NCBI GenBank assembly: GCA_014191855.1
Contig: BJHF01000001.1
Location: forward strand, 1 to 64,000
DNA: 64,000 nt
Direction: 5' to 3'
Source of the DNA: Deltaproteobacteria bacterium
GTDB taxonomy: Bacteria; Myxococcota_A; UBA796; SXON01
Part shown: one piece after another, positions 55,859 through 64,000 of the stretch
Numbering within the stretch: position 1 is the stretch's first letter
How the letters are laid out: the number at the start of each line of letters is the position of its first letter
Translations under genes and position numbers: made by a program
Notes under the pieces: generated by a model
The model's input: only the letters and a program-made list of their open reading frames with translations
What the model was told of the DNA's origin: nothing
Databases searched by the model: none

Positions 55859-56700
55859 GCGAAGATCCCGGGGCGTTCGGCGAGCCCCTTGTCCACCAGG
55901 GCTTGAACCGCCGCTTTCACGCGCGCGGACGCTTCGCGCACGGCAGCAGGGTCGTCGGCGTGCTCGGGCTTGTAGTCGCGGTCGGTGCGGATCGGCTCCC
56001 CGTAGTGCAGGTGGTAGTGCACCGGCATGGGGAGCGGGGTGAGCGTGATTGGGATGAACGGAGCGCCCGCGAATTGGATGGGGATGCGGCCGATCTGCGG
56101 CATCTGCTCCTCTGCGCCCACCACGCCTACCGGGATGACCGGGGCGCTGTGGCGGATCGCGAGCTCGACATGGCCTACCCGCCAGTCCTGGAGCTTGTAC
56201 CGGTTCTTGAACGACTTGGCGATGCCCGGAACGCCCTCGGGGAACACCAGCAGCAGCTCGCCGGCTTCCAGCAGCACGCGGGCGTTGCCGCGGCTGCCGC
56301 CCACCATGCCCCCGCGCGCAAAAAACGTGCCGATGATCGGCAACATCGGCACGAAGTGGTCGGCCACGGCGCGGGCGATCCGGGGCGGCGTGGTGTGGCG
56401 CAGCACATCGAGCCAGATCATCGCGCCGTCGATCGGGAGCGCGCCCGAGTGGTTCGCGGCGATCACCGCTGGGCCGCTCACGGGGATGGCCTCCGCGCAA
56501 CCGTAGGAAGAAACCCGGAAGTAGCGGTCGTAGATCGGGCCAAGGATCGCCTCGCCCAGCGCCACCACGTCGGGGTGGAGCCCGAAGGCGTCGTAGCCGT
56601 GCCCCGCGTCGTGGTACTGCAGGCCTTTGAGGCGCTCACGCTCCGAGTCGGCGAGCCCCCGCGCCGCGATCAGCCGGGCGAGGGTGAGAGAGAGCGACAT
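55855..56700 (-). CDS. PlsC-like lysophospholipid acyltransferase
   Basis: 281 residues. The catalytic NHSGALPIDG (His-x4-Asp) sits near residue 83, followed by FFARGGMVGG, the substrate motif VFPEGVPG, and VIPVGVVGAEEQM. This places it in the glycerolipid acyltransferase family, closest in pattern to the hemolysin/diacylglycerol acyltransferase-like branch. It is the first gene of a tightly overlapping three-gene operon (acyltransferase, SDR, membrane protein). Confidence 0.82.
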   Translation of the reverse strand: MSLSLTLARLIAARGLADSERERLKGLQYHDAGHGYDAFGLHPDVVALGEAILGPIYDRYFRVSSYGCAEAIPVSGPAVIAANHSGALPIDGAMIWLDVLRHTTPPRIARAVADHFVPMLPIIGTFFARGGMVGGSRGNARVLLEAGELLLVFPEGVPGIAKSFKNRYKLQDWRVGHVELAIRHSAPVIPVGVVGAEEQMPQIGRIPIQFAGAPFIPITLTPLPMPVHYHLHYGEPIRTDRDYKPEHADDPAAVREASARVKAAVQALVDKGLAERPGIFA

Positions 56701-56763
56701 CGGCGGCGGCTAACCGGGGCCGGGCGGGGGCGCCCGTGGCCCCGCCCCGCCTGGCCGGCGCGC

Positions 56764-56769
56764 TATGCT
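56764..56769 (+). promoter_or_regulatory. -10 element of a probable leaderless promoter
   Basis: TATGCT ends 8 nt before ATG 56778; the spacer is C-rich and carries no Shine-Dalgarno sequence. Confidence 0.5.
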
Positions 56770-56777
56770 GCCCCCCG

Positions 56778-57584
56778 ATGGACAGAGACGAGCTCGCCGC
56801 GTCGATCCTCGCCCAGCTTGGCGAGCCCAATGCGCGCTGCGTGCACGCCCGGGATGGTCGGGAGCACCACCTGTTTCGCGTTGCGCTGGCGCGCGGCGAG
56901 CGGATGCTCAAGATCCCGCGCAAGGACGCGCTGGTCGATCCCTTCGACGCGACGCGCACCACCCACGAGCGGCTGTGTGGCGAGAGTGTCGCGATCGCCC
57001 TCGCGCGGGGCGTGCCGGTGCCGGGGCACTACGAGGTGCACCTCACGGCGCCCACCTCGGCGACGATGGATGTGTTGCCCGGGCTCACCGCCGAGCAGGC
57101 GCTGGAGAAGGGCCAACTCGACGAGGAGCAGCTTCGCCGGGTGTGTTTGCAGATGGGGAGGATGCTCGCGCACCTTCACGGAGTGCGCAAAACGGGGGAC
57201 GGGGGCGAGCTGCCCGTGCTGGAGACGACCGCGTCGGGGAACGCACGGTTGCTCCACCTCGATTACCACCTGGGCAACGTGCTGGGTCGGCCGCGGCTCG
57301 GCGGGGACTGGGAGGTCACGGGCGTCGTGGACTGGACCTGCGCCCGATGGGGCCCGCCGGAGGCCGACTTCGTGGAAATGCAGGTGAGCGTGTTCATCCG
57401 CAATCCGCGCGCGCGGGATGCGTTCGTGGCTGGGTATCGCCAGGTTGCCGCCCGGGCGGTGAACCTCGCGGAGGTGGAGCTGCGTGCGGCGCGCGAGATC
57501 CGCAGGCGGCTCGCGGAGAACCCCGACGAGGGCGGGCCGGTGCGCGGCTATTGGACGGCGTTCGCGGCGCGGTATCCAGGGTAG
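56778..57584 (+). CDS. Aminoglycoside phosphotransferase (APH)-fold kinase
   Basis: 268 residues. Lys45 in RMLKIP is the ATP-binding Lys, LLHLDYHLGNVL (Asp162, Asn167) the catalytic loop and GVVDWTCARWGPPEADF (Asp185) the metal-binding segment, all typical of the APH/choline kinase fold. The natural substrate is more likely a metabolite (choline, homoserine, sugar) than a drug. Its 3' end overlaps the convergent MYXO-CTERM gene by 37 bases. Confidence 0.78.
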   Translation: MDRDELAASILAQLGEPNARCVHARDGREHHLFRVALARGERMLKIPRKDALVDPFDATRTTHERLCGESVAIALARGVPVPGHYEVHLTAPTSATMDVLPGLTAEQALEKGQLDEEQLRRVCLQMGRMLAHLHGVRKTGDGGELPVLETTASGNARLLHLDYHLGNVLGRPRLGGDWEVTGVVDWTCARWGPPEADFVEMQVSVFIRNPRARDAFVAGYRQVAARAVNLAEVELRAAREIRRRLAENPDEGGPVRGYWTAFAARYPG

Positions 57585-59200
57585 CGGCGCCTCCGGCCAC
57601 CCGCCGCGAGCGCGCCCGCCGCGATCGCCGCGGCCAGGCCCGACGCCTCCCCGCCGCTCGCGCAGCCGCACTCCGGCTCGGGCACCGGCACCGCAACGGT
57701 CGCGAGCTCGCCCGGCGTGCGCCAGCGTTCACCGCCGTCGAAGCGAAGCTCCCCGCGGGTCACCTCCACCTCCAGAACGTGCCATCCCGGCTGGACAGCG
57801 CCGGCCCACAGCCGCCGCAAGCCGTCGTCGTCCACGGTCACTTCCTCGGGTTGTCCGCCGTCTACCGACACCTCAAACGTCGCCGGCCCGGCGCCGGCGA
57901 GCGCGAGCCGCGCGGCTTCGACGCGCCAGCGGAACGACGTGCCGCCGGCGTGTACGCCCCGTGCCTTGGCGGTCTCCTCGATGGGCCGCTCCCAACCTTC
58001 GCCGTACGCGAACGCCGTGTCGGCGTCGTCGAACCGGTCCCAGTCCGTCGCGAGGAGCCAGCTTTCCCCTGCATCCTCGGAAACCCAGGCGCCGGAAAAG
58101 GTGCCGGCGGCGATGCGCCCGTCGGCGGCCACGTTGAGCGCCATCACCACGTCCGCGTCCGGCCAGCCGAGCGGTGTCGCCACCCCATCCGTCACGCGTA
58201 CGAGCCCCTCGCCGCCCCCCACCAGCAGCGAGCCGTCCGGCTCGAACGCCATCGAATCCACCGGCATGGGGCCGTAGAGCAGCTCCGTGAGGCCGTCGCG
58301 GGTGCCGCGCCACACGCCGCCGGATGTGGCGGCGAGCAGGGTGTCGCCATCGAGCAGGAGCGCGTTCGACCGCTCTTCCGGTCCCGGGATCGGCGACCAC
58401 GCCCCCGCTGCGTCGCGCCGCCAAACGGTGGTGCCACAACCCACGAATACGCCGGCTTCGCCGGCCACCATCGCGCTGCCCTTCTGGCCGCAGTCAGCCA
58501 GCACGGTGGAGGCCCAGGTGAGTCCGCCGTCGTCACTCTCGAGCACCCGCCCCTCGCCGTCGTCGTCCTGCGCCGTCTCCCAAACGTGGGCATCGTCGGG
58601 CCACCCCGGCGCGACGGCCACGACGTCTCCATCCAGGGGCATGTCCGTCTCCGCAGCGATCACCGACTTGCCCCGATCGTCGCTGTAGTAGATGTGCTGG
58701 CCACCGACGAAGAACCATCGCCCATCGCCGTTTTCGGTGGCGAGCACCGTGCGCAACCACGGCCAGCCGAGCCGCGGCGCCGCGTCCACCCAGCCGGCCT
58801 CCCCTGGCGCGCCGATGGCGAGGCCGCCCCCGTAGGGTGCCGTGAGCAGGCCGTCGCTCACCCAGGTGAGGTCGCGCACCAGCGGCAAGGAGCGGGTCTG
58901 AACCTGCGTCCAGCCAGGCTCCCCGTGGAAGCGCCGGTACAGACCCTCCCACGCGGCAGCCCAGAGCGTCCCGTCATCATCCACCAGGTTGAACCAGTGG
59001 GTTGCGCCCTCCGCCGGAGCCGGTGGCCAGCTCCTCGAGCCCGTTTCGGTCGGCCACCCAGGTTTCGCCCTGATCCTCGCTTGTCCATACGCCGTCTTCG
59101 TTCGTCGTGGCCATCCATGCTGTGGGGCCCGCTCCGAGGGTGGTGGCTGGGATGTCCGACACAAACGACCAGGAGTCGCCTTCATCGCGGGAAACCTCAA
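57548..59200 (-). CDS. 3' part of a frameshifted BNR/sortilin-like MYXO-CTERM protein
   Basis: The true continuation begins near 59010, where the reading frame of the 5' part switches; sequence above that point in this frame looks non-coding. From there it carries beta-propeller-like repeats with Asp-box residues (YYSDDRGKSVIAAE, ESDDGGLTWAS, VSEDAGESWLLATD), a beta-sandwich region, and the C-terminal sorting tail ECGCASGGEASG, a hydrophobic run, then RRRR. That is the MYXO-CTERM signal, whose Cys is thought to be processed and anchored at the surface of Myxococcota. Confidence 0.7.
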   Translation of the reverse strand: MRFPAMKATPGRLCRTSQPPPSERAPQHGWPRRTKTAYGQARIRAKPGWPTETGSRSWPPAPAEGATHWFNLVDDDGTLWAAAWEGLYRRFHGEPGWTQVQTRSLPLVRDLTWVSDGLLTAPYGGGLAIGAPGEAGWVDAAPRLGWPWLRTVLATENGDGRWFFVGGQHIYYSDDRGKSVIAAETDMPLDGDVVAVAPGWPDDAHVWETAQDDDGEGRVLESDDGGLTWASTVLADCGQKGSAMVAGEAGVFVGCGTTVWRRDAAGAWSPIPGPEERSNALLLDGDTLLAATSGGVWRGTRDGLTELLYGPMPVDSMAFEPDGSLLVGGGEGLVRVTDGVATPLGWPDADVVMALNVAADGRIAAGTFSGAWVSEDAGESWLLATDWDRFDDADTAFAYGEGWERPIEETAKARGVHAGGTSFRWRVEAARLALAGAGPATFEVSVDGGQPEEVTVDDDGLRRLWAGAVQPGWHVLEVEVTRGELRFDGGERWRTPGELATVAVPVPEPECGCASGGEASGLAAAIAAGALAAGGRRRRYPGYRAANAVQ

Positions 59201-59753
59201 TGCCCAGCGCGCTGGCCCGAAGCAGCACGCCGCCGCCAGCCGTGATCGCGGTATAGGGGCCGATCCCCAGGCTTTGCCAGCCCGATTCCCGGCTTTGGAG
59301 GAGCGCGCCGGCGCGGGTGATCGCGATTACGGTGCCTTCGGGGGATTCTGCCAGCGCCGTCACGGCCAAGGGGTCTGCCACGACCAGCTCGTCGTGACTC
59401 ACACCGAGGCGATGAACGCCGGTTGCGTCCGCGACCAGCGCGCCGCTGGCTCCGGGGGCGCACGCCGCCGGTCCATCCAGGTCAAGCGCCGACCAGGACG
59501 CCCCGCCGTCGGCGCTCACAAACGCTGCGGGGGTGTCCGTGACCAGCACCACGCCCCCAGGCGTACCCGAAACCGCGGCCAGGCAGTCTGGAACTCCCCC
59601 CGGAGAGTCGCCATGAAGGATGGTTTCTCCGTTGTCCTCGCTCCACGCCATGCGGGTGTCTTCGCCGAGTACGAGCTGCCCGCGCGACACGCTCAGCGAG
59701 CGCACCACGTCGTGAGGGCTATGCGCGAACGCGAGCGCGATCAGCCAGAGCAT
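58977..59753 (-). CDS. 5' part of the frameshifted BNR/sortilin-like protein
   Basis: ATG 59753 begins a signal peptide (LWLIALAFA) followed by Asp-box repeats (MAWSEDNGETI, FVSADGGASWSALD, EVSRDEGDSWSFVSD, WTSEDQGETWVAD). Homology to this pattern ends at about 59015, in a GGCGGAGGG tract, after which the frame quickly stops. The 3' part continues in another frame from the same place, with total length 3n+1. Together they would make a protein of about 735 residues. This may be a pseudogene, a sequencing error, or a slip-controlled gene. Confidence 0.7.
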   Translation of the reverse strand: MLWLIALAFAHSPHDVVRSLSVSRGQLVLGEDTRMAWSEDNGETILHGDSPGGVPDCLAAVSGTPGGVVLVTDTPAAFVSADGGASWSALDLDGPAACAPGASGALVADATGVHRLGVSHDELVVADPLAVTALAESPEGTVIAITRAGALLQSRESGWQSLGIGPYTAITAGGGVLLRASALGIEVSRDEGDSWSFVSDIPATTLGAGPTAWMATTNEDGVWTSEDQGETWVADRNGLEELATGSGGGRNPLVQPGG

Positions 59754-59788
59754 CACCGTGGCCTAATCTGCTGGTTAGAGCGCGGCGA

Positions 59789-60958
59789 ATGTCCACGAAC
59801 GTCGGCCCCGTCACCGTCCGCGCCCTCTCCCCCACCGACTGGCCCTCGCTCACGGAAGTGCTCAGCCAGTCGTTCAATGCGCCGCCGGCCGGCTGGGACC
59901 TGTTTCGGGATCGCCTCGGCGACGAGAACGTGCGGGTGGCCTGGGAGGGGAGCCGGATCGTCGGGGGCTGCGGCATCTACCCGATGGGGCAGTTTTGGTG
60001 CGGCAAAAGTGTTCCCCTCGGCGGTATCGGCGGCGTGGGCGTGGTGCCCGATGCGCGCGGCCGCGGCGTCGCGAAAGCGCTGATGCTCGACGTGCTCCGT
60101 TCGCTGCACGAGCGCGGCTTCCCCGTCGCGGGCCTCTACCCGGCAACCCAGCGGGTGTACCGCTCCGTCGGCTACGAACAGTCCGGGGAACGTCTGCAAT
60201 ATCAGGCACCGCTGGCCTCGCTCACCGGCTTCCGGCAGGAGGTGGAGGTGATCCCGGTCGAGCCGCTCGACGTGCGGGTGCGCGATCTCTTCGCGGCCCG
60301 CTACCGGCCCGTCCACGGCAACCTCGACCGCAGCGAGGCCATATGGGGTCGCATTACCCAGCCGTACGTCGGGCGGCGCTTCGCGTGGCTGCTGGGTGAC
60401 GACGGCTACGTGGTCCTTCACCACCAACCGGCAGAAGGTCCGCACTGGGAATTGGAGGTCGTCGATCTCCATGCGCCTTCGCCAGCAACCGCCCGGAGCC
60501 TGCTCGCGCTGCTCGCGAGCCACCGATCGATGTGCGAGAAGGTTCGGTGGTTCGGGGCCCCGGCCGATCCGCTGCTCGGGCTGTTCCCGGAGCCAACCTG
60601 GAGTGTCACCCAGGCCCAGCGCTGGATGCTGCGGATCGTGGACTTCGCCGCGGCGATCGCGGCCCGGGGCTGGCCGGAAGGCGCGCGGGGTGAGGTGCAC
60701 CTCTCCATCGACGACCCGCAGCTCCTGCAGAACCATGGCGACGTTGTGCTCACCGTGGAAGGCGGCGTCGGGTCGGTCCGCCCCGGCGGCCAGGGGGATC
60801 TGCGCCTGACGGCCCGCGCGCTCGGGCCGCTGTTCAGTGGCTACTTCTCCTCGAGCACCCTCGTTTCTCTCGGCCTCGCCGAGGGCTCGGGGCGGGCCCT
60901 GACGACGGCCGATCGCCTCTTCGCTGCGCCCACGCCCTGGATGCGGGAGATGTATTGA
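59789..60958 (+). CDS. Eis-like GNAT N-acetyltransferase with SCP2-type C-terminus
   Basis: 389 residues. The N-terminal GNAT domain has VVPDARGRGVAKALM (acetyl-CoA loop), followed by a second GNAT-like domain and an SCP2-like C-terminal domain (GEVHLSIDDPQLLQNHGDVVLTVEGG), ending in a carboxylate Tyr. That is the Eis architecture, in which the terminal carboxylate acts as the general base. Substrates in the family are amines such as lysine side chains, and aminoglycosides in mycobacteria. It is coupled to the next gene by a TTGA overlap. Confidence 0.82.
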   Translation: MSTNVGPVTVRALSPTDWPSLTEVLSQSFNAPPAGWDLFRDRLGDENVRVAWEGSRIVGGCGIYPMGQFWCGKSVPLGGIGGVGVVPDARGRGVAKALMLDVLRSLHERGFPVAGLYPATQRVYRSVGYEQSGERLQYQAPLASLTGFRQEVEVIPVEPLDVRVRDLFAARYRPVHGNLDRSEAIWGRITQPYVGRRFAWLLGDDGYVVLHHQPAEGPHWELEVVDLHAPSPATARSLLALLASHRSMCEKVRWFGAPADPLLGLFPEPTWSVTQAQRWMLRIVDFAAAIAARGWPEGARGEVHLSIDDPQLLQNHGDVVLTVEGGVGSVRPGGQGDLRLTARALGPLFSGYFSSSTLVSLGLAEGSGRALTTADRLFAAPTPWMREMY

Positions 60959-62070
60959 GTCGCGACTTGGCCGGCGTGCCACTGGAGGCCGCCTGGCGCG
61001 ATCGTCTGGACGACCTCGCCGCCTCCCGCGGGCTCCCGCTCTCCGGGGACCTGGGCCGCCTCGGTGCCGCCCTCCGTGAGGTCTCCGACGCCTACAATGC
61101 CGGGGACTTTCGTTTCCGTTGGACGCCTGATCGCCTGGCCGCGCGCCTGCACTTCTTCGTGCCGCGCGATCAGGCCAAGGTGGCCGGCGCGCTCCGCGAC
61201 GTGCCCGTGAGCCCGGCATGGCTCGGCTCCGGCCCGGCCCTGGAGCTGCTCGACGTGGGGGCCGGGATCGGCGCGAGCAGCCTGGGCGCGGTGCGCTTCC
61301 TCCGCGCCGCGGGTGTTACCCGCGACATCCAGATCACGCTTCGCGATGTCGACGCGGAGGCGCTCGGGGTGGCGCGGGAGGTGCTCGGCGCGCTGCCGGG
61401 TGTGCGCCTCCGCCGCGACGAGGGTGCGTCACCCAGGTTCGACCTGGTGTTGTTCGTACAGGTGCTCGTCGAGGTCGCCGCGGGGCGCCCGGAGGCCGCG
61501 GGGGACGCGGCTTGCGCGGCGCTGCTCCGGACTGCGGTGGATGCCCTCGCGCCGGGCGGGCTCGTGGTGGCCGTAGAGCCGGCCTTGCTCACCACCACGC
61601 GCCGCCTCATGCGCGCTCGTGACATCCTCGCGGCGCAGAACACGGCGATCGTCGCTCCTTGTCCACACGGGAAGCCATGTGCGATGCTCGCGAACCCGCG
61701 CGACTGGTGTCACGACGATCTCGACGTGGACCTTCCGCCCTGGCTGCACCCCCTCGCGCGCGCCGCAGGCCTGCGCTGGCAGGGGCTGACGTTCACGCGG
61801 CTCGTGCTCGCCCCCACCCCAGTCGCCACGCCATCCATGCGCGTCGTCGCTCCCCTGCGCGACTCGCGCGGCCGGAAGGAACGACAGCTTTGCGGGCTCT
61901 TTCCGGATGGGAGCACGCTCCGTTGGGTGGACCGCCTCGACAAGCACACCACCCCCGCCAACGAGCCGTTTGGCGCGCTGCGGCGCGGCGACGGCGTGTG
62001 CCTGAGCCCGATCGCGAACCGCGTCGGCCCGGACACCCGGGTTCTATTGGAAGACCCTACGGAAACGTGA
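60955..62070 (+). CDS. Rsm22/METTL17-like ribosome-associated methyltransferase-fold protein
   Basis: 371 residues. The TTG start overlaps the Eis-like stop, supporting a translational-coupling start. The Rossmann AdoMet loop is LDVGAGIGASSLG (residues 99-111). The late Cys motif CPHGKPC (Cys236, Cys242) and DWCH (Cys252) is the Fe-S binding motif of Rsm22/METTL17, which acts in mitochondrial small-subunit assembly. Bacterial members are of uncertain function, probably in ribosome maturation. Its end overlaps the convergent lipoprotein by 14 bases. Confidence 0.8.
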   Translation: MSRDLAGVPLEAAWRDRLDDLAASRGLPLSGDLGRLGAALREVSDAYNAGDFRFRWTPDRLAARLHFFVPRDQAKVAGALRDVPVSPAWLGSGPALELLDVGAGIGASSLGAVRFLRAAGVTRDIQITLRDVDAEALGVAREVLGALPGVRLRRDEGASPRFDLVLFVQVLVEVAAGRPEAAGDAACAALLRTAVDALAPGGLVVAVEPALLTTTRRLMRARDILAAQNTAIVAPCPHGKPCAMLANPRDWCHDDLDVDLPPWLHPLARAAGLRWQGLTFTRLVLAPTPVATPSMRVVAPLRDSRGRKERQLCGLFPDGSTLRWVDRLDKHTTPANEPFGALRRGDGVCLSPIANRVGPDTRVLLEDPTET

Positions 62071-62689
62071 GCGTGGCGACGGCGGTGACCGGGTGGCAGC
62101 CGTCGGCGTCCGAGGCGACGTCGTCGACCTGCGTCGTCACCTCATCCACGCCGTCTGCGTTCGCGAAAAGCGTGAAGCTACCGGATAGATCGTCTGGCGC
62201 ACACGCCCAGCCGCTGGCGTCCTCTACGCACGCGGTTCGCGCCGTCGCGCCGGAGGCCAGCGCCTCCACCGTAACGCCGGTCAACTCCGCGCCGCTCGCG
62301 CTCGTGACCGTCGCAAAAACCGCGGCGACCGGATCTCCCGAGCACACGACGGGCGCCATCACCAACGTGACGTTGTGCGCGACCACGTGGCATGGACCAT
62401 CCGTGACGGTCACCGTTCCCACCGCGTCCTCGTAGCCGGCGTGCGTAGCGCGGATCTCAAACGTGCCCGACTCCTCGACGCCGCACCCAAAAGAGGTGAG
62501 GTCGAAGGCTTCGCATTCGCCGGTTTCCCCGCCATCTACACTGTAGCTGACGCTCGCTCCCTGGAGCGCGTTCGCGTTCTGATCCACCATCTGTACGCGA
62601 ACGGAGTAAACGGCCATCTCATCGCACACTTCAGCCTGGCTTCCGCAGCCCGTGAGGCCGAAGGCAAGGAGCAAACAGGATCGGTTCAT
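62057..62689 (-). CDS. Lipoprotein with carboxypeptidase-regulatory-like domains
   Basis: 210 residues, Shine-Dalgarno AGGGGG directly before the ATG. Lipobox FGLTGC, Cys15. Two beta-sandwich domains of the CarboxypepD_reg/PEGA kind (VDQNANALQGASVSYSVDGG; SASGAELTGVTVEALASG), with cysteines placed in matching positions (ECEAFDLTSFGC; CVEDASGWAC). It is paralogous to the next gene. Function unknown, presumably surface structural. Confidence 0.65.
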   Translation of the reverse strand: MNRSCLLLAFGLTGCGSQAEVCDEMAVYSVRVQMVDQNANALQGASVSYSVDGGETGECEAFDLTSFGCGVEESGTFEIRATHAGYEDAVGTVTVTDGPCHVVAHNVTLVMAPVVCSGDPVAAVFATVTSASGAELTGVTVEALASGATARTACVEDASGWACAPDDLSGSFTLFANADGVDEVTTQVDDVASDADGCHPVTAVATLTFP

Positions 62690-62698
62690 ACCCCCCCC

Positions 62699-63322
62699 TT
62701 AGTCGGGAAGCCACTCCAACGCGAGGTCCACGGTCTCGGTGACCGCGTGGCATCCCGCTTCGTCGAGCTGTACGTCCACGGTGGTGGATCCGTCCTGATG
62801 GCCGCTCGCACCTGCGGTAATCGTCATCGGGCCTGTCACGTCCTCCCCACAAGTCCATGCGTAGCCATCCGCGCTGGAGCAGTCGGCGACCTCTCCGCCA
62901 TCTGGCTGGAACTTGACCCACGACTGCTCGAGGATCTCGTCGCCGGTGCCTGAGAGGTTCACCAGGGCCGACGCCACCACTTCCGCCGTGCAGGCGGTTT
63001 CTTCGAGCTCCAGGGACACCACCTCCTGGATCACGTGGCACTCATCGGCGGCCACGTCGGCCTCCACGGTGCCCGTCTCAAACCCCGTTGCCGAGGCGGT
63101 GACGACGAAGTGGCCCCGCTCCTCATAGCCGCAAGTATAGGAGCCCTCCTGGAAGCTGGTACATTCTCCGCGATCCACCCCGTCCACGGTGTAGGTGACC
63201 ACGGGGTCGACGAGCGCCGCTCCACCCGCGCCGGTGAGTGTGAGGGTGAGCGAAGCGGCGGCGAGCTCCGTGCAGGCCGTCTCGGTTTCGCAGGCGAACA
63301 GGGTGAGCAACAGGGCGATCAT
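62699..63322 (-). CDS. Paralogous carboxypeptidase-regulatory-like lipoprotein
   Basis: 207 residues. Signal of ten residues before Cys11 (LTLFAC), without Lys or Arg. The body repeats the pattern of the downstream neighbour: VTYTVDGVDRGECTSFQEGSYTCGY, FVVTASATGFETGTVEADV and ECHVIQEVVSLEL; Cys pairs are conserved. The two genes arose by tandem duplication and are nine bases apart. A GGAG lies 8-11 bases upstream of the ATG. Confidence 0.65.
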   Translation of the reverse strand: MIALLLTLFACETETACTELAAASLTLTLTGAGGAALVDPVVTYTVDGVDRGECTSFQEGSYTCGYEERGHFVVTASATGFETGTVEADVAADECHVIQEVVSLELEETACTAEVVASALVNLSGTGDEILEQSWVKFQPDGGEVADCSSADGYAWTCGEDVTGPMTITAGASGHQDGSTTVDVQLDEAGCHAVTETVDLALEWLPD

Positions 63323-63367
63323 GTGGGCTTCTCCGGCAGGAGGTGTAGCAAGCGCCGTGCCGGGGGA

Positions 63368-64000
63368 TCAGGGCGGGGTCGCGGTCGCGTCCGGCGCGGT
63401 CGCGAGCCCTGCGGGCGCAGGCTGTAGGCTCCCCAGCTCCGGCTCGGGCGGGGCCGGGAGCTTCCGCAAGGCCGTCACCGCCAGGCGCGTGAGCCGCTCT
63501 ACGCCGGCGAGATCGGGCGCCGCCGGCGGGTTGGTCGACGTCCATGCCGCCAGATCTTTGCGTGTTTCATCTCCCGTGATGGGCACCTGCCCCCCGCACA
63601 CCATCCGCCGCTGAAGCGGGTCGTAGAGCCACCCGTACACGTGCTCCACATCGCCGACGATCACCACCAGCTCGGGCTCGAGGTCGCGCTCGTGCAGCGC
63701 CTGCGCGGCGAGCAGCTTCTCCTCAAACTCCATGTCCTCCACACCCGGTGCCAGGTCGAAGTTCTTCAGGGCGAACGCCCGCGCCGCGTGGCTGGCGCTG
63801 CCCTGGGCGGCGGCGGTTCCGGGCGATCGCGCGATGGTTACCCGCCCCACCTGGAGGGGCAGCCACCGTGGCTTCGTGGTGCCGCGGCGCCCGACAACGT
63901 CTGGGTGGGTGGTCGGCCACGTCTCGACGTCGTACCGGCCCTTGTTCGCGTCGGACTCGAAGGCCACGTCGCACGCGGTGTCCTCGGCGGGCAGGTCGGG
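63368..64000 (-). CDS. Protein of unknown function, C-terminal part (cut by right edge)
   Basis: An open frame enters at the right edge (DLPAEDTACDVAFESDANKG) and stops at 63368, about 210 residues. It has strand-rich segments (WLPLQVGRVTIARSPG, LEPELVVIVGDVEHVYGWLYDP) and a Pro/Ala-rich C-terminus. Both upstream context and start lie outside the window. No family was recognised. A GTG at 63967 would be an alternative start, but the frame reads as coding past it. Confidence 0.55.
   Translation of the reverse strand, partial: PDLPAEDTACDVAFESDANKGRYDVETWPTTHPDVVGRRGTTKPRWLPLQVGRVTIARSPGTAAAQGSASHAARAFALKNFDLAPGVEDMEFEEKLLAAQALHERDLEPELVVIVGDVEHVYGWLYDPLQRRMVCGGQVPITGDETRKDLAAWTSTNPPAAPDLAGVERLTRLAVTALRKLPAPPEPELGSLQPAPAGLATAPDATATPP

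Noticed and set aside
56778-57584. Aminoglycoside resistance gene
   Set aside because: Only the general APH fold is visible; no feature specifies an antibiotic substrate and the context is chromosomal with no mobile genes.

Overview
The window is GC-rich chromosomal DNA with closely packed genes on both strands. Several markers point to a myxobacterium-like member of the Myxococcota: a MYXO-CTERM sorting tail at the end of a repeat protein near 57.6 kb, two MopE-type lipoproteins made of Cys/Asp-rich metal-binding repeats, CotH-type surface lipoproteins, an OmpA protein with thrombospondin type 3 repeats, and a serine/threonine-kinase-like protein. No rRNA, tRNA, CRISPR array or prophage was recognised, and no transposase was found. 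The assignment is made from the sequence alone; no database was searched.

Layout. 0-7 kb: a partial TolC protein diverges from an OmpA protein, followed by two tandem CotH-like lipoproteins and a condensation-fold acyltransferase. 7-18 kb: housekeeping genes dksA-galU, a J-domain/TPR protein, xerC, topA, an EamA permease, a pseudokinase, an MBL hydrolase and bioD; this block is flanked by two inverted copies of a 320-416 bp repeat that fill the gaps between convergent genes. 18-31 kb: large lipoproteins, a sulfatase-fold lipoprotein, a catalase-like protein, a B12-type radical SAM enzyme, a PPP-type phosphatase, a nucleoside-diphosphate-sugar epimerase-like protein, and a three-gene accessory cassette of unknown function with its own sigma-70-like promoter. 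31-38 kb: a hydrolase-like lipoprotein and two MopE-like lipoproteins. 38-44 kb: lepB, a Nudix hydrolase, an MlaD/MCE protein, an ABC-type permease, a TPR protein and a LolB-like lipoprotein. 44-54 kb: a hairpin repeat array next to an AAA/DUF4143 ATPase, a NamZ-like muramidase, small lipoproteins, htpX, a glycine-rich RRM protein, priA, a PI-PLC-like lipoprotein and a CDF transporter. 54-64 kb: an SDR plus acyltransferase operon, an APH-fold kinase, a frameshifted MYXO-CTERM protein, an Eis-like acetyltransferase coupled to an Rsm22-like methyltransferase, and three minus-strand genes of unknown function, the last cut by the right edge.

The strongest window-wide signal is transcriptional. 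At many start codons a TANNNT-type -10 hexamer lies only 5-11 nt before the ATG with little or no Shine-Dalgarno sequence, which predicts leaderless mRNAs. Two divergent lipoprotein pairs (start codons 23 and 21 bp apart) have interleaved -10 elements on the two strands. Many of the lipoproteins carry very short signal peptides (lipobox Cys at residue 8-11) with no Lys or Arg. A second theme is envelope and surface biology: roughly a quarter of the genes encode predicted lipoproteins, and others concern lipid handling (MCE/permease, PlsC-like, PI-PLC), peptidoglycan (NamZ) and secretion (LepB, HtpX).
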